This document shows, piece after piece, positions 15,900-24,706 of a stretch of 64,000 bases of DNA. The notes beneath the pieces are model-generated. The model had not been told where the DNA came from, did not search any database, and saw only the letters and a list, made by a program, of their open reading frames with translations. Source of the DNA: Sphingomonas sp. Mn802worker (lineage in GTDB: Bacteria > Pseudomonadota > Alphaproteobacteria > Sphingomonadales > Sphingomonadaceae); assembly GCF_000382485.1 (NCBI RefSeq), contig NZ_AORY01000004.1, positions 62,001-126,000 of the forward strand, written 5' to 3'. Within the stretch, counting starts at the first letter, position 1, and each line of letters starts with the position of its first letter. Both the position numbers and the translations under genes were made by a program.

Positions 15900-16659
15900 G
15901 ACCAAGCTCCTGATCCTGGGCGGCACGACCGAGGCGAGCGCATTCGCCGGTGCGTGTGCGCTCAGAGGGGTGGACGCGATGCTGAGCTATGCCGGGCGTA
16001 CCGCAGCCCCGGCGGCGCAGGCGTCGCCGGTACGCGTCGGCGGGTTCGGCGGGGTGGCGGGGCTCGCCACCTATCTGCGGGACGAGCGCGTCACGCACCT
16101 GGTCGACGCGACACATCCCTTCGCCGCGCAGATGAGCGCGCACGCGGTCGCCGCCGCCGGCCATGCGGGCGTGCCGCTGATCGCGCTGACGCGTCCCGCC
16201 TGGACGTCGGTCGCGGGCGACCGCTGGACGCGCGTCGCCGATGTGACGGGCGCGGTGGCCGCACTCGCAGGACCGGCGCGACGCGTCATGCTCGCGCTCG
16301 GGCGGATGCACGTCGCCGCCTTCGCTGCGCAGCCGCAGCATCATTACCTGCTGCGCTTCGTCGACGAGCCAGACACGCTGCCGCCGTTGCCGCACCACGA
16401 TCTCGTGATCGAGCGCGGACCGTTCGACGAAGATAGCGATCGACGATTGATGTTCGATCACCGCATCGATCTCGTCGTCGCGAAGAACGCCGGCGGCAGC
16501 GGCGCGTCGGCGAAGATCGCAGCGGCTCGCGCGCTTGGCCTTGGCGTGGTGATGATCGACCGACCCGCGATGCCGCCGCGCATCGAGGTGCATGACGTGG
16601 CGGCGGTGTTCGACTGGATCGCTCACGGCGTTCCCTCAGGCATCCAGCGCGGCGTGTAG
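15898..16659 (+). CDS. cobK: CobK, precorrin-6A reductase
   Basis: NADPH-dependent reduction of precorrin-6A (253 aa). Signatures: LLILGGTTEASAFA at the N-terminus, THLVDATHPFAAQMSAHAV, RVMLALGRMHVAAFA and VVAKNAGGSGASAKIAAARAL, then VVMIDRPAMP near the end. It is the only plus-strand gene inside the otherwise minus-strand cob run. Its start overlaps that of cobL in CATG, and its last 37 bp overlap the end of cobJ antisense. Confidence 0.94.
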   Translation: MTKLLILGGTTEASAFAGACALRGVDAMLSYAGRTAAPAAQASPVRVGGFGGVAGLATYLRDERVTHLVDATHPFAAQMSAHAVAAAGHAGVPLIALTRPAWTSVAGDRWTRVADVTGAVAALAGPARRVMLALGRMHVAAFAAQPQHHYLLRFVDEPDTLPPLPHHDLVIERGPFDEDSDRRLMFDHRIDLVVAKNAGGSGASAKIAAARALGLGVVMIDRPAMPPRIEVHDVAAVFDWIAHGVPSGIQRGV

Positions 16660-17387
16660 AGGATCGGCGTGCCCACACGCTCGATCACGCGGGTGCGGCT
16701 CGATCCGACGATCACCATCGTGCGCATGTCGGCCATCTCGCCGTGTGCGTCGGGCAGCGGCACGATGCGCAGCGTCTCGTCGGTCGTCGTGACCGCGCGG
16801 GCGAACAGCACCGGGCGCGCGTCGCCGCACGCCGCGCGCAGTACTGCGAAGGCGCGGTCGAGCCCGTCTGGTCGCGCGCGTGAGCGCGGATTGTAGAAGG
16901 CGATCGCGAAATCCGCTTCGGCTGCCAGCGCGACGCGACGCTCGACCACGCTCCAGGGTTTCAGATTGTCCGACAGGTTGATCGCGCAGAAATCGTGGCC
17001 GAGCGGTGCGCCGGCGCGCGCCGCCGCCGCCAGCATCGCGGTGATGCCGGGCAGCACGCGAATGTCGAGTAAGCGCCATGCAGCCTCGCCCGCCTCCAGC
17101 GCCTCGAACACCGCCGCCGCCATCGCGAACACGCCGGGATCGCCCGACGAGACCACCACGACGCGCCGCCCGCGTGCCGCCAGATCGAGCGCCAGCGTCG
17201 CACGGTCGAGCTCGACGCGGTTGTCCGACGCGTGCAGCACCAGCCCGTCGCGCGGCGCCACGCGCGCGACATAGGGGATGTAACCGATCACGTCGGTCGC
17301 CTGCGCCAGCGCGTCGCGGACCTCCGGCGTGACCAGCGCCTCGTCGCCCGGCCCCAGCCCCGCGATCACGAGCCAGCCCGCGCTCAC
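16623..17387 (-). CDS. cobJ: CobJ, precorrin-3B C17-methyltransferase
   Basis: Ring-contracting methyltransferase (254 aa). Signatures: LVIAGLGPGDEALVTPEVRDAL, DVIGYIPYV, RRVVVVSSGDPGVFAMAAAV (SAM site) and VLPGITAMLAAAARAGAPLGHDF, followed by AIAFYNPRSRARPDGL. The start is GTG 17387, overlapping the cobI stop (GTGA). The 3' end is antisense to the last 37 bp of cobK. Confidence 0.94.
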   Translation of the reverse strand: MSAGWLVIAGLGPGDEALVTPEVRDALAQATDVIGYIPYVARVAPRDGLVLHASDNRVELDRATLALDLAARGRRVVVVSSGDPGVFAMAAAVFEALEAGEAAWRLLDIRVLPGITAMLAAAARAGAPLGHDFCAINLSDNLKPWSVVERRVALAAEADFAIAFYNPRSRARPDGLDRAFAVLRAACGDARPVLFARAVTTTDETLRIVPLPDAHGEMADMRTMVIVGSSRTRVIERVGTPILYTPRWMPEGTP

Positions 17388-18124
17388 GGTCGGCGTCCCT
17401 GGCCGTGGATCAGCAGGATCGAGAAATAGGGCACCGCGTCGTCGTCGCCGACCTCCGCCAGCTGGCGAACGCGCTGCTCGGGCATGGCGGCATATTCGAC
17501 CAGCCACGCCTCGTCGCCGCGCCCTGCGGCCTGCACCGCGCGGCGCAGCTTGGGCAGGTGGCGCCCGATCTTCATCACCACCAGTGCGTCGGTGTCGGCA
17601 ACGCGGCGGGTAAGCTCTTCCTCGGGCAGCGTCGCGGTCGCGACCGTCAGCACGTCCTCGCCCCAGGTGATCGGCACGCCGCTTGCGGTCCACGCACCCG
17701 ACATGCCGGTGATACCGGGCACGACGCTCACGGGCACCTGCTCCAACAAGCGCGCGTGCAGGTGCATGAACGAACCGTAGAAGAACGGGTCGCCCTCGCA
17801 CAGCACCACCACGTCCTCGCCCGCCAGCGCCAGCCGCGCGAGATGTTCGGTGCACGCGGCGTAGAAGCGCGACAGGCAGTCGTTATAGGCGGGGCCGACC
17901 GGGATCTCGGTCGTGACCGGATAGTCCATCGCGAACTCGACCGCGTCGGCACGCAGCATCCCCTCGACCAGCCGCCGCGCGCGTCCAGCGCGCCCCGCCT
18001 TGCGGAAATAGGCGACGTGACGTGCCGCGCGCACCAGCCGGTCGGCGCGCACGCTCATCAGGTCGGCGGCACCGGGGCCGAGACCGACGCCGTGGATCGT
18101 ACCAATGGACGGGTGGATGCTCAC
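17384..18124 (-). CDS. cobI: CobI, precorrin-2 C20-methyltransferase
   Basis: SAM-dependent methylation of precorrin-2 at C20 (246 aa). Signatures: IHGVGLGPGAADLMSVRADRL, VVVLCEGDPFFYGSFMHLHARL, and VVPGITGMSGAWTASGVPITWGEDVLT, then VVMKIGRHLPKL. Start GTG 18124 overlaps the cobH stop as GTGA. Confidence 0.94.
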   Translation of the reverse strand: MSIHPSIGTIHGVGLGPGAADLMSVRADRLVRAARHVAYFRKAGRAGRARRLVEGMLRADAVEFAMDYPVTTEIPVGPAYNDCLSRFYAACTEHLARLALAGEDVVVLCEGDPFFYGSFMHLHARLLEQVPVSVVPGITGMSGAWTASGVPITWGEDVLTVATATLPEEELTRRVADTDALVVMKIGRHLPKLRRAVQAAGRGDEAWLVEYAAMPEQRVRQLAEVGDDDAVPYFSILLIHGQGRRP

Positions 18125-18750
18125 TCGGCGCGGCTCGCCAGCGCGTTGATCGCGGCAACGGTGATCGCGCTGCCGCCCAGCCGCCCCTCGACGATCGCGC
18201 ACGGCACCGGCTGCGCGGCCCACAGCGCTGCCTTCGATTCCATCGCGCCGACAAAGCCGACCGGGCAGCCGATGATCGCGGCCGGGCGCGGGCAGGCGGG
18301 GTCCTCCAGCATGTCGAGCAGGTGGAACAGCGCAGTCGGCGCATTGCCGATCGCGACCAGGGCCCCGGCCAGATGCGGCCGCCACAGCTCCAGCGCCGCG
18401 GCCGAGCGCGTCGTCGCCATCTGCGCGGCGAGCGCGGGGACGCTCGCGTCGTGCAAGGGGCAGATCACCCGATTGTCGGCCGGCAGCCGCGCGCGCGTGA
18501 TCCCCTCGCTCACCATTCGCGCGTCGCACAGGATCGGCGCGCCTGCCGCAAGGGCTGCGCGAGCGACCTGGGCGAAACCGGGCGAGAAGCGGATAAAAGG
18601 CGCGAGCTCCACCAGTCCGGCGGCGTGGATCATCCGCACCGCGACCGGCTCCTCCTCGGCGGAGAAGCCCTGGAGCTCGGCCTCGGCACGGATGATCGCG
18701 AACGATTGCCGGTAGATCGCGGCGCCGTCGGTTTCGTAGCTATGCGGCAC
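18121..18750 (-). CDS. cobH: CobH, precorrin-8X methylmutase
   Basis: Moves the C11 methyl to C12 to form hydrogenobyrinic acid (209 aa). Signatures: IYRQSFAIIRAEAEL near the N-terminus, VAVRMIHAAGLVEL with the catalytic His, CDARMVSEGIT, and AIGNAPTALFHLLDML, then IIGCPVGFVGAMESK. The start chosen is GTG 18750, preceded by AAGG and overlapping the end of cobG by 11 bp. A longer in-frame reading to 18828 runs within cobG and was rejected. Confidence 0.93.
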   Translation of the reverse strand: MPHSYETDGAAIYRQSFAIIRAEAELQGFSAEEEPVAVRMIHAAGLVELAPFIRFSPGFAQVARAALAAGAPILCDARMVSEGITRARLPADNRVICPLHDASVPALAAQMATTRSAAALELWRPHLAGALVAIGNAPTALFHLLDMLEDPACPRPAAIIGCPVGFVGAMESKAALWAAQPVPCAIVEGRLGGSAITVAAINALASRAE

Positions 18751-19843
18751 GAGTGAGACCCTTGAAGTGAGCGAGCACCTGCTCGTGGGTGAGGCCGCGC
18801 ACAATCGGCGGCGCGCCGGCGCGCGCATCGATCGCCAGGTCGAACCGACCCTCGCGACCGGTCAGCACCACATCGGCACGGTTGCGGCGCGCGCAGCCTT
18901 TGTCGCAACCCGATACGTGGAGCGTTCCGATGACCAAAGGTGCGAGCGCGGTGGCGAGCGGGCGCGTCGCGACGCTCCCCTGCGGGCAGGCAGGCGCGCC
19001 GATGCAGGCGTCGACGTGGCGCAGATCGCTCCAGTCTGACCTCGGCGCGGTCGCGCCTTCAAGCAGCAGCGCGCGCCATGGTGTCAGCCGCAGCGCGGTT
19101 ACGCCGCTTTGGTCGGTCAGCGCCTTCAACACATCGGCAGCGATCCGGCCGAAGGGCAGGGGGTAGGCGCGCGGATCGTCGGCAAGTGGGCCTTCCGACC
19201 GGCGAGGGCGCAGGTTACCCGTCGCCCAGACGGGCAGGGGAGCGGCGTGACGCGCCATCCGCCCCGCTGCTGTGCCGCCGGTGGCGACGAACCATTTCGC
19301 CAGCGCAAGGATCGCGTCGACCTCTTCGCCGGTCGGGACGGCGATCCCGCCCGCACGTCCGTCCGCGCGCAGCATCAGCGCGCCGGTGTCTGCACGCTCG
19401 ACCCGCAGGTCGGCGGAGGCATCGCCCAGCACGCACGCCGGACCGGCATCGATCGCGATCCCGAACTTTGCCGGCAATTGCGGCAACTCGGCCAGCCGCA
19501 CCGACAACGCGGTCGCGATGCGGAGCGTGTCGTCGCCGTCGCGCCAATCGGGTGCGACCATGATTGAACGAGCGTCACGCACCGGATCGGCGTCGACCAG
19601 TCCGGCGTCGACGAGCATGTCGAGTGCAACGCGCCATCCCGCCTCGCCCAGCCCGCGCAGTTGCAGCGCGGCGCGGTTGGTCAGGTCGATCGCGCCGTTG
19701 CCGTGGCGCGCGGCGACATCGGCGATCAGCCGGGCCTGATCCGCGGTGATGCGCCCCAGGGGCGGGCGGACGCGCAGCAGCAGGCCGTCGCCTGCCGCCA
19801 TCGGCCGCCACGCGGTCGGGCACCAGCCGCGACGCACGCTCAT
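18740..19843 (-). CDS. cobG: CobG, precorrin-3B synthase (monooxygenase)
   Basis: Oxygen-dependent hydroxylation of precorrin-3A (367 aa), homologous to sulfite/nitrite reductases. RRGWCPTAWRPMAAGDGLLLRVR opens the first half-repeat, and GAIDLTNRAALQLRGL is the ferredoxin-like half domain. The iron-sulfur ligands are in CIGAPACPQG and SGCDKGC near the C-terminus. Its presence defines the pathway as aerobic. ATG 19843 overlaps the cobN stop by 4 bp; the frame extends further upstream only inside cobN. Confidence 0.94.
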   Translation of the reverse strand: MSVRRGWCPTAWRPMAAGDGLLLRVRPPLGRITADQARLIADVAARHGNGAIDLTNRAALQLRGLGEAGWRVALDMLVDAGLVDADPVRDARSIMVAPDWRDGDDTLRIATALSVRLAELPQLPAKFGIAIDAGPACVLGDASADLRVERADTGALMLRADGRAGGIAVPTGEEVDAILALAKWFVATGGTAAGRMARHAAPLPVWATGNLRPRRSEGPLADDPRAYPLPFGRIAADVLKALTDQSGVTALRLTPWRALLLEGATAPRSDWSDLRHVDACIGAPACPQGSVATRPLATALAPLVIGTLHVSGCDKGCARRNRADVVLTGREGRFDLAIDARAGAPPIVRGLTHEQVLAHFKGLTRAA

Positions 19844-22800
19844 GCGGCCGACCCCAGCGTCGCCAGGATCGAATTGCGCCTGGTCGGCCACAGCCCCGAC
19901 CGGTGAAGCGCCGCGAAGCGCGCCTCCATCGCGGCGAGCGCGGCGGGGTTTGCCGCGGCAAGAAACGCGCGCACCTCATCGCGCCCGATCGTGGCGTCAT
20001 GGTACAGGTCGATCAGCTCGGGCGTTACCACGTTCGCCAGATGCGCGAAGCTGCCAAGATGGTCCAGCGTCGCCGCAATCTCCGCCGCACCGCGGTAGCC
20101 GTGTCGCATCATGCCGGCGATCCACCTATGGTCTGCCGCACGCCCGCGCACGACGCGCGCCACCTCCTCGCGCAAGGGTCGCGCCCGCGGACGATCGGGA
20201 TCGCGCGCGTCGAGGTGGTAGAGCGCCGCTTGCCCGCCGACGACACCCTGCGCCGCGGCGAAGCCTGCCTCGTGCCCGGCGTAATCGGTGGCGAGCAGCA
20301 AGTCAGTCTCGGGCAGGTCCTGTATGTGGACGAATGCGTCGGCGGCGGCGACGCGCGCGGCGATGCCGGCGGGATCGGCGACATCGCCGGCGTCGAAACT
20401 GTACGACGACGCGGTGAGCCACGCCTCGCCAGCGGCAGTGCGCGCGGCATCGGTGTAGGTATCGGCGGCATCGCCAATGCCGAGGCCGTAGCTGCCGGGT
20501 GCCGGACCGTAGACGCGCGCGGCTGCCTTCCCGTCGCCGGTCTGGCCGACAAAAGGGTTCCACTGGGGCGTCTCGTCGCGCGCGGCGAGGGCGCGTACTG
20601 CCTGCCCGAACAGCGCGCACAATTGCGCGAACGTGTCGCGGAACAGGCCCGAGACACGCAACGTCACGTCGACCCGCGGACGGTCTAGCATCGCGAGCGG
20701 CAGGATTTCGACGCCGGTCACGCGGTCCGACCCTGCGTCCCACACCGGCTGCGCGCCGAGCAGGTGGAGCGCCATCGCGAACTCCTCGCCCGCGGTGCGC
20801 ATCGTCGCCGACCCCCATAGGTCGACCACCAAGGCGCGCGGATAATCGCCCTCATCCTGCAGGTGGCGGCGGACCAGCTCGTCGGCCAATCGCTTGCCCT
20901 GCGCGTGCGCCGAGCGTGAGGGCACGCCGCGCGGATCGACCGCATACAGGTTGCGCCCGGTCGGCAGCACGTCCGTGCGCCCGCGATAGGGCGAGCCGGC
21001 GGGGCCGGGCGCCACGCGCCGTCCCGACAGCGCAGCGTGCAGCCCCTCACGCTCCGCCGCGCCGCACGCGCCTTGCCCGAAGACGTGGAGACCGTCGCCG
21101 AAGCGCGTGTCCTTTACGTCGCACACGAAGGTGTCGATCCGCGTGATCGCCTCCGCCGCGCTGCCCGCCTCTGCCAACCCCAGTTCGGCCGACAAGCCGA
21201 TTGCTTCCGCCTCGTCGGCGATATCGCGCTGCAACCGGTCGCGGCGGGCGGGGTCGAGCCCGTCGGCATTGGAGAATTCGTCGAGAAGCGTCTCCAGCCG
21301 CCCGAGGCTCGCGCCGCCGGCATCACCTGCAACCAGCGGCGGCGGCAAATGGCCGAGCGTTACCGCACCCAGCCGCCGCTTCGCCTGCGCCGCCTCGCCC
21401 GGATCGTTGACGATGAACGGGTAGATGACCGGCAGCGCGCCCGTCAGCGCCTCGGGCCAGCAATCGTCGGACAACGCGACCGCCTTGCCCGGTAGCCATT
21501 CGAGCGTGCCGTGCGCGCCGACGTGGACCAGCGCGTCGATTTCCTGCTCGTGCAGCCACAGGTAGAAGGCGACATAGCCGTGCCGCGGCACGCGCGACAA
21601 ATCGTGATACTCGCCTGCGCGGTCGCGTAGCTCCCCGCGCTCGGGCTGCAATGCCACTAGCGTGTTGCCGCGGCGCACGGCGGGGAAGGCGAAGGCTCCG
21701 TCCTCAACCGCCGGATCGGCCTCGACCTCTCCCCATGCCGCGGACAGGTCATCGCGCAGGCGCTGCGGCAGGCGCGCAAGAGCGGCATGATACGCAGCAG
21801 CCGGCCAGCGCAACGTCTCGCTATGCAGCGCATCTGCGAGCGATCCGCCGGTCGGTTCACCCAGATCGGCGAGAATGACCTCGGCGGAGGCGAGCGCATC
21901 GAGGCCGACCGCGTGCGCCATCTGGTGCGTCTTGCCGGGATAGGTCGACAGCACCAGTGCGACGCGGCGCTCGCTCACCGGCGTGTAACGCAGCCGAACC
22001 CACGCGGCGGCGCGGTCGGCGATCGCCTCGATCCGCTCGGCCGAGGCGCGGTGCGCGCGGCGGGCGTGCTGCAACGCGGGATCGCGCACCGCCTCCTCCT
22101 TGAAGCTCGCCACCCCGGCGAAGACGCGACCGTCGACCTCGGGCAGGACGACGTGCATCGCCAGGTCGGCAGGCGAGAGGCCGCGCGTCGCCTCCGCCCA
22201 CGCTCGCTGTCCTGAGGTGGCGAGCGCGACCTGGAACACGGGCGCGTCGCTGGTGTCGAGCGGCGAGGAGTCCTCATCACCCCCGCGCGCGGAGAAGGCG
22301 GTCGCGTTGACGATCGCCACGGGGTCGAACGCCGCCACGCAGCGCGCCATCCAGCCACGCGCGGCGCCGTCCTTCAGCGACGGCACGAACAGCGGCACCA
22401 CGTCGAACCCGCGCGCCGACAGTGCGGCATGGAGCGCGGCGACGGGCTCGAGATCGGCGGCGGCGAGGTAGGAGCGGTAAAAGGTCAGCAGCACGCGCGG
22501 CCGAGCATTCGGCGCAAACAGCACCGCGGCCGGGCAGGCCGGAGCGCTCGCCGGCAGCCACGTACCGACCTGCCCCAAAGCCGCCGCGCCCCGAACCGGG
22601 GCCGCGCCGAGCCCGGCCGCGAGCGCCAGTTGCGCGAGCGCCGCCTGCGCCGCCACTGCGCCGCCGCTGTCGCAGAGTGCCGCGAGCCGATCGAGCGTCG
22701 AGGCCGGCAGCGTCGAGGCCGCGCGCAGCCGATCGTCCTCGCGTCCATCGGCGGCGAGGACGGCGAGCGCGATGCCCTTCGCGCGCGCCAGCGCCTCGAC

Positions 22801-23100
22801 CTGCGCGAGGCCGTAGCTCCAGTATGATCGCCCGCCGATCAACCGGATCAGGATGCCGCGTGCACCCGACAAGGTGCGCTCGACATAGGTGTCGACCGAA
22901 AGCGGATGCGTCAGTTCGGCGAGGTTGGCGAGCCGAAGCGTCGGCAGCGCACCGGGCGCGGCCGCGTGCCACCCGGCCGCGAACGCGCCCAGGTCGCTGT
23001 CGGAGAAGGACAGCACCACCAGCTCGGCCGGATCCTGCGCGAGGTCGCGCGGGGCGTCGGCTTCCTCCAGCCCGTGCTGCTCGCGAAAGACGACGTGCAC
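19840..23100 (-). CDS. cobN: CobN, cobaltochelatase large subunit
   Basis: Subunit that binds hydrogenobyrinic acid a,c-diamide and inserts Co(II) with CobS and CobT (1086 aa). The magnesium-chelatase H-family signatures are clear: VVPLFVPSLKD, ATAFSARGGDE, STYPGKTHQMAHAVGLDA, VGAHGTLEWLPGKAVALS, PVIYPFIVNDPGEAAQAKRR, GTPRGVPSRSAHAQGKRLAD-type stretches, and RGAAEIAATLDHL near the C-terminus. The GTG at 23100 fits the expected N-terminus (MHVVFREQHG) and lies 10 bp after the cobW stop. At 1086 aa it is shorter than the roughly 1250-aa archetype. No cobS or cobT gene is in the window. Confidence 0.94.
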   Translation of the reverse strand: MHVVFREQHGLEEADAPRDLAQDPAELVVLSFSDSDLGAFAAGWHAAAPGALPTLRLANLAELTHPLSVDTYVERTLSGARGILIRLIGGRSYWSYGLAQVEALARAKGIALAVLAADGREDDRLRAASTLPASTLDRLAALCDSGGAVAAQAALAQLALAAGLGAAPVRGAAALGQVGTWLPASAPACPAAVLFAPNARPRVLLTFYRSYLAAADLEPVAALHAALSARGFDVVPLFVPSLKDGAARGWMARCVAAFDPVAIVNATAFSARGGDEDSSPLDTSDAPVFQVALATSGQRAWAEATRGLSPADLAMHVVLPEVDGRVFAGVASFKEEAVRDPALQHARRAHRASAERIEAIADRAAAWVRLRYTPVSERRVALVLSTYPGKTHQMAHAVGLDALASAEVILADLGEPTGGSLADALHSETLRWPAAAYHAALARLPQRLRDDLSAAWGEVEADPAVEDGAFAFPAVRRGNTLVALQPERGELRDRAGEYHDLSRVPRHGYVAFYLWLHEQEIDALVHVGAHGTLEWLPGKAVALSDDCWPEALTGALPVIYPFIVNDPGEAAQAKRRLGAVTLGHLPPPLVAGDAGGASLGRLETLLDEFSNADGLDPARRDRLQRDIADEAEAIGLSAELGLAEAGSAAEAITRIDTFVCDVKDTRFGDGLHVFGQGACGAAEREGLHAALSGRRVAPGPAGSPYRGRTDVLPTGRNLYAVDPRGVPSRSAHAQGKRLADELVRRHLQDEGDYPRALVVDLWGSATMRTAGEEFAMALHLLGAQPVWDAGSDRVTGVEILPLAMLDRPRVDVTLRVSGLFRDTFAQLCALFGQAVRALAARDETPQWNPFVGQTGDGKAAARVYGPAPGSYGLGIGDAADTYTDAARTAAGEAWLTASSYSFDAGDVADPAGIAARVAAADAFVHIQDLPETDLLLATDYAGHEAGFAAAQGVVGGQAALYHLDARDPDRPRARPLREEVARVVRGRAADHRWIAGMMRHGYRGAAEIAATLDHLGSFAHLANVVTPELIDLYHDATIGRDEVRAFLAAANPAALAAMEARFAALHRSGLWPTRRNSILATLGSAA

Positions 23101-23110
23101 CGCGGGTGCC

Positions 23111-24181
23111 TCAGCCGTTCAGCGCGGCCTCGATGCGCGCCTGATCGATGCGGTCATGCTCGGCGATCACGACCAGCCGCGTCTGCCGCTGCTCGCCGGC
23201 GCCCCACGGGCGATCGTACTGCGTCCGCACGCGCGCGCCGACCGCCTGGACCAGCAACCGCATCGGCTTGCCCTTCACTGCGGCATAGCCCTTGACGCGC
23301 AGCACGTCCTGCTCGCGCGCCAGCGTTTCGATCCGCGCGATCAGCGTCGCGGGATCGTCGACCTCCGCCCCGTCGAACACCATGCTGTCGAAATCGTCGT
23401 GCTCGTGGTCGTCCTCGCCGTCATGGTGCGAGGGACGCGCGGCGAGATCGTCCTCGGCCTTGGCGTCCAGCCCCAGAATCACCGCAGGATCGATCACGCC
23501 GTCGACCAGCTCGACCACCGGCGTCGGGCGCGGTGCCTCGGCGGCGATCACCGCGCGCGCGGCGGCGACACCCTCCGCGCCTGCCAGATCGGCCTTGGTC
23601 AGGAGCACGATGTCGGCGCAGGCGAGCTGGTCCTCGAACACCTCGGATAAGGGCGTCTCGTGGTCGATGCCGGGATCGGCGGCGCGCTGCGCGTCGAGCG
23701 CGGCGACATCGGGGGCGAAGCGACCCGCGGCGACCGCCTCCGCGTCGGCAAGCGCCACGACGCCATCGACCGTGATGCGCGATCGGATCGCGGGCCAGTC
23801 GAACGCCTTCAACAACGGCTTGGGGAGGGCGAGTCCCGAGGTCTCGATCAGGATGTGGTCGGGGCGCGGCTCTAGCGCCAGCAATTGCTCGACCGTGGGG
23901 ATGAAATCGTCCGCCACGGTGCAGCAGATGCACCCGTTGGCGAGTTCGACGACATTCTCCGCTGGGCAGTCGGGGATCGCGCAGCCCTTCAGGATGTCGC
24001 CATCGACGCCGAGCGTGCCGAATTCGTTGACGACCACCGCCAGCCGGCGGCCATTGGCATTGCGGATCAGGTGGCTGATCAGCGTCGTCTTGCCCGCGCC
24101 CAGGAAGCCGGTGACGATGGTCACGGGCACTTTGGCGAGATCGCGCGCGGCGGTGTTGGTCGATGAAGTGTGGGTGGTCAC
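23111..24181 (-). CDS. cobW: CobW, GTPase metallochaperone
   Basis: COG0523 G3E GTPase (356 aa) believed to deliver Co(II) to the cobaltochelatase. P-loop VTGFLGAGKTTLISHL at residues 23-38; metal-binding CxCC motif NGCICCTV (C84, C86, C87); VVVNEFGTLGVDGDIL switch region; ETSGLALPKPLL; and a His/Asp-rich segment HHDGEDDHEHDD before the C-terminal domain. GTG 24181 follows GGAAC. It is first in the cob operon behind a canonical B12 riboswitch, so the whole minus-strand run is probably shut down when cobalamin is plentiful. Confidence 0.95.
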   Translation of the reverse strand: MTTHTSSTNTAARDLAKVPVTIVTGFLGAGKTTLISHLIRNANGRRLAVVVNEFGTLGVDGDILKGCAIPDCPAENVVELANGCICCTVADDFIPTVEQLLALEPRPDHILIETSGLALPKPLLKAFDWPAIRSRITVDGVVALADAEAVAAGRFAPDVAALDAQRAADPGIDHETPLSEVFEDQLACADIVLLTKADLAGAEGVAAARAVIAAEAPRPTPVVELVDGVIDPAVILGLDAKAEDDLAARPSHHDGEDDHEHDDFDSMVFDGAEVDDPATLIARIETLAREQDVLRVKGYAAVKGKPMRLLVQAVGARVRTQYDRPWGAGEQRQTRLVVIAEHDRIDQARIEAALNG

Positions 24182-24219
24182 GGGTAGTTCCTTCGCGAGC
24201 GCAGACGGCGACGACGCGG

Positions 24220-24289
24220 GTGGGGCGGATCGGTACCGATGCGCGCGACGGACGGCTCGCGTGCCCATGGCGCATCGGTGCGGCCCCAC
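24220..24289 (-). promoter_or_regulatory. Inverted repeats between riboswitch and cobW: candidate expression platform
   Basis: ACCGATGCGC (24235-24244) is perfectly repeated in inverse orientation at 24270-24279 (GCGCATCGGT). GTGGGG (24220-24225) can pair with CCCCAC (24284-24289) outside it. The inner strand also belongs to a local palindrome ATCGGTACCGAT (24229-24240). Thus ACCGAT can pair with either of two ATCGGT copies, giving two mutually exclusive hairpins 40-110 nt ahead of the cobW start. This is the behaviour expected of a riboswitch output module, but it is inferred from symmetry only. Confidence 0.5.
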
Positions 24290-24365
24290 GCCGCGCATTG
24301 CTTCGTCGCTCAGACGGAACACCGTGCCCCGGCCATCCCCTGGACCGACGCAAGAGCGACCAGAA

Positions 24366-24570
24366 CGCTGGCAGGTTTCCTGGCTCGCGGGTCGACGCTC
24401 CGGTGCACAGCCTTCCCGGCGCGAGTGCATGAACCCGCCTCCAGTGGCCGCCTTTCGTGGAGAAAGGCCCGTGCCCGTCGCTCACCGCTCACAGTTGCAG
24501 GGACAGCCGCGGATTGGAGCCTAAGCCCTTCACCGCATTCCCGTTTACGCCCCGCGAAGGGCACCAGCGC
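24366..24570 (-). ncRNA. Cobalamin riboswitch (canonical) upstream of the cobW operon
   Basis: On the minus strand the conserved elements occur in the right order: GGTGCCC, AAACGGGAATGCGGTGAA, CAATCCGCGGCTGTCCCTGC followed by AACTGTGAGCGG, then GGCCACTGG, CGCCGGGAAGGC and finally the B12 box GCGAGCCAGGAAACCTGCC (24370-24390). This is a full-length, textbook cobalamin riboswitch. It controls cobW and probably the whole downstream cob run. The gap 24182-24706 holds this element, the inverted repeats described separately, and no other gene. Confidence 0.97.
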
Positions 24571-24706
24571 GATCTGCGAACCGCACCGCGATCCGCCGCG
24601 CCGCTGTAGCGTGGCGAGGGCTTGTTGCCAATGTTCGTGTGGGCGGCGGGAACCGGTACATGGGCAGGTGCCTTTACGCCAGTCGAGGACGACGGATGGT
24701 GTGGGC

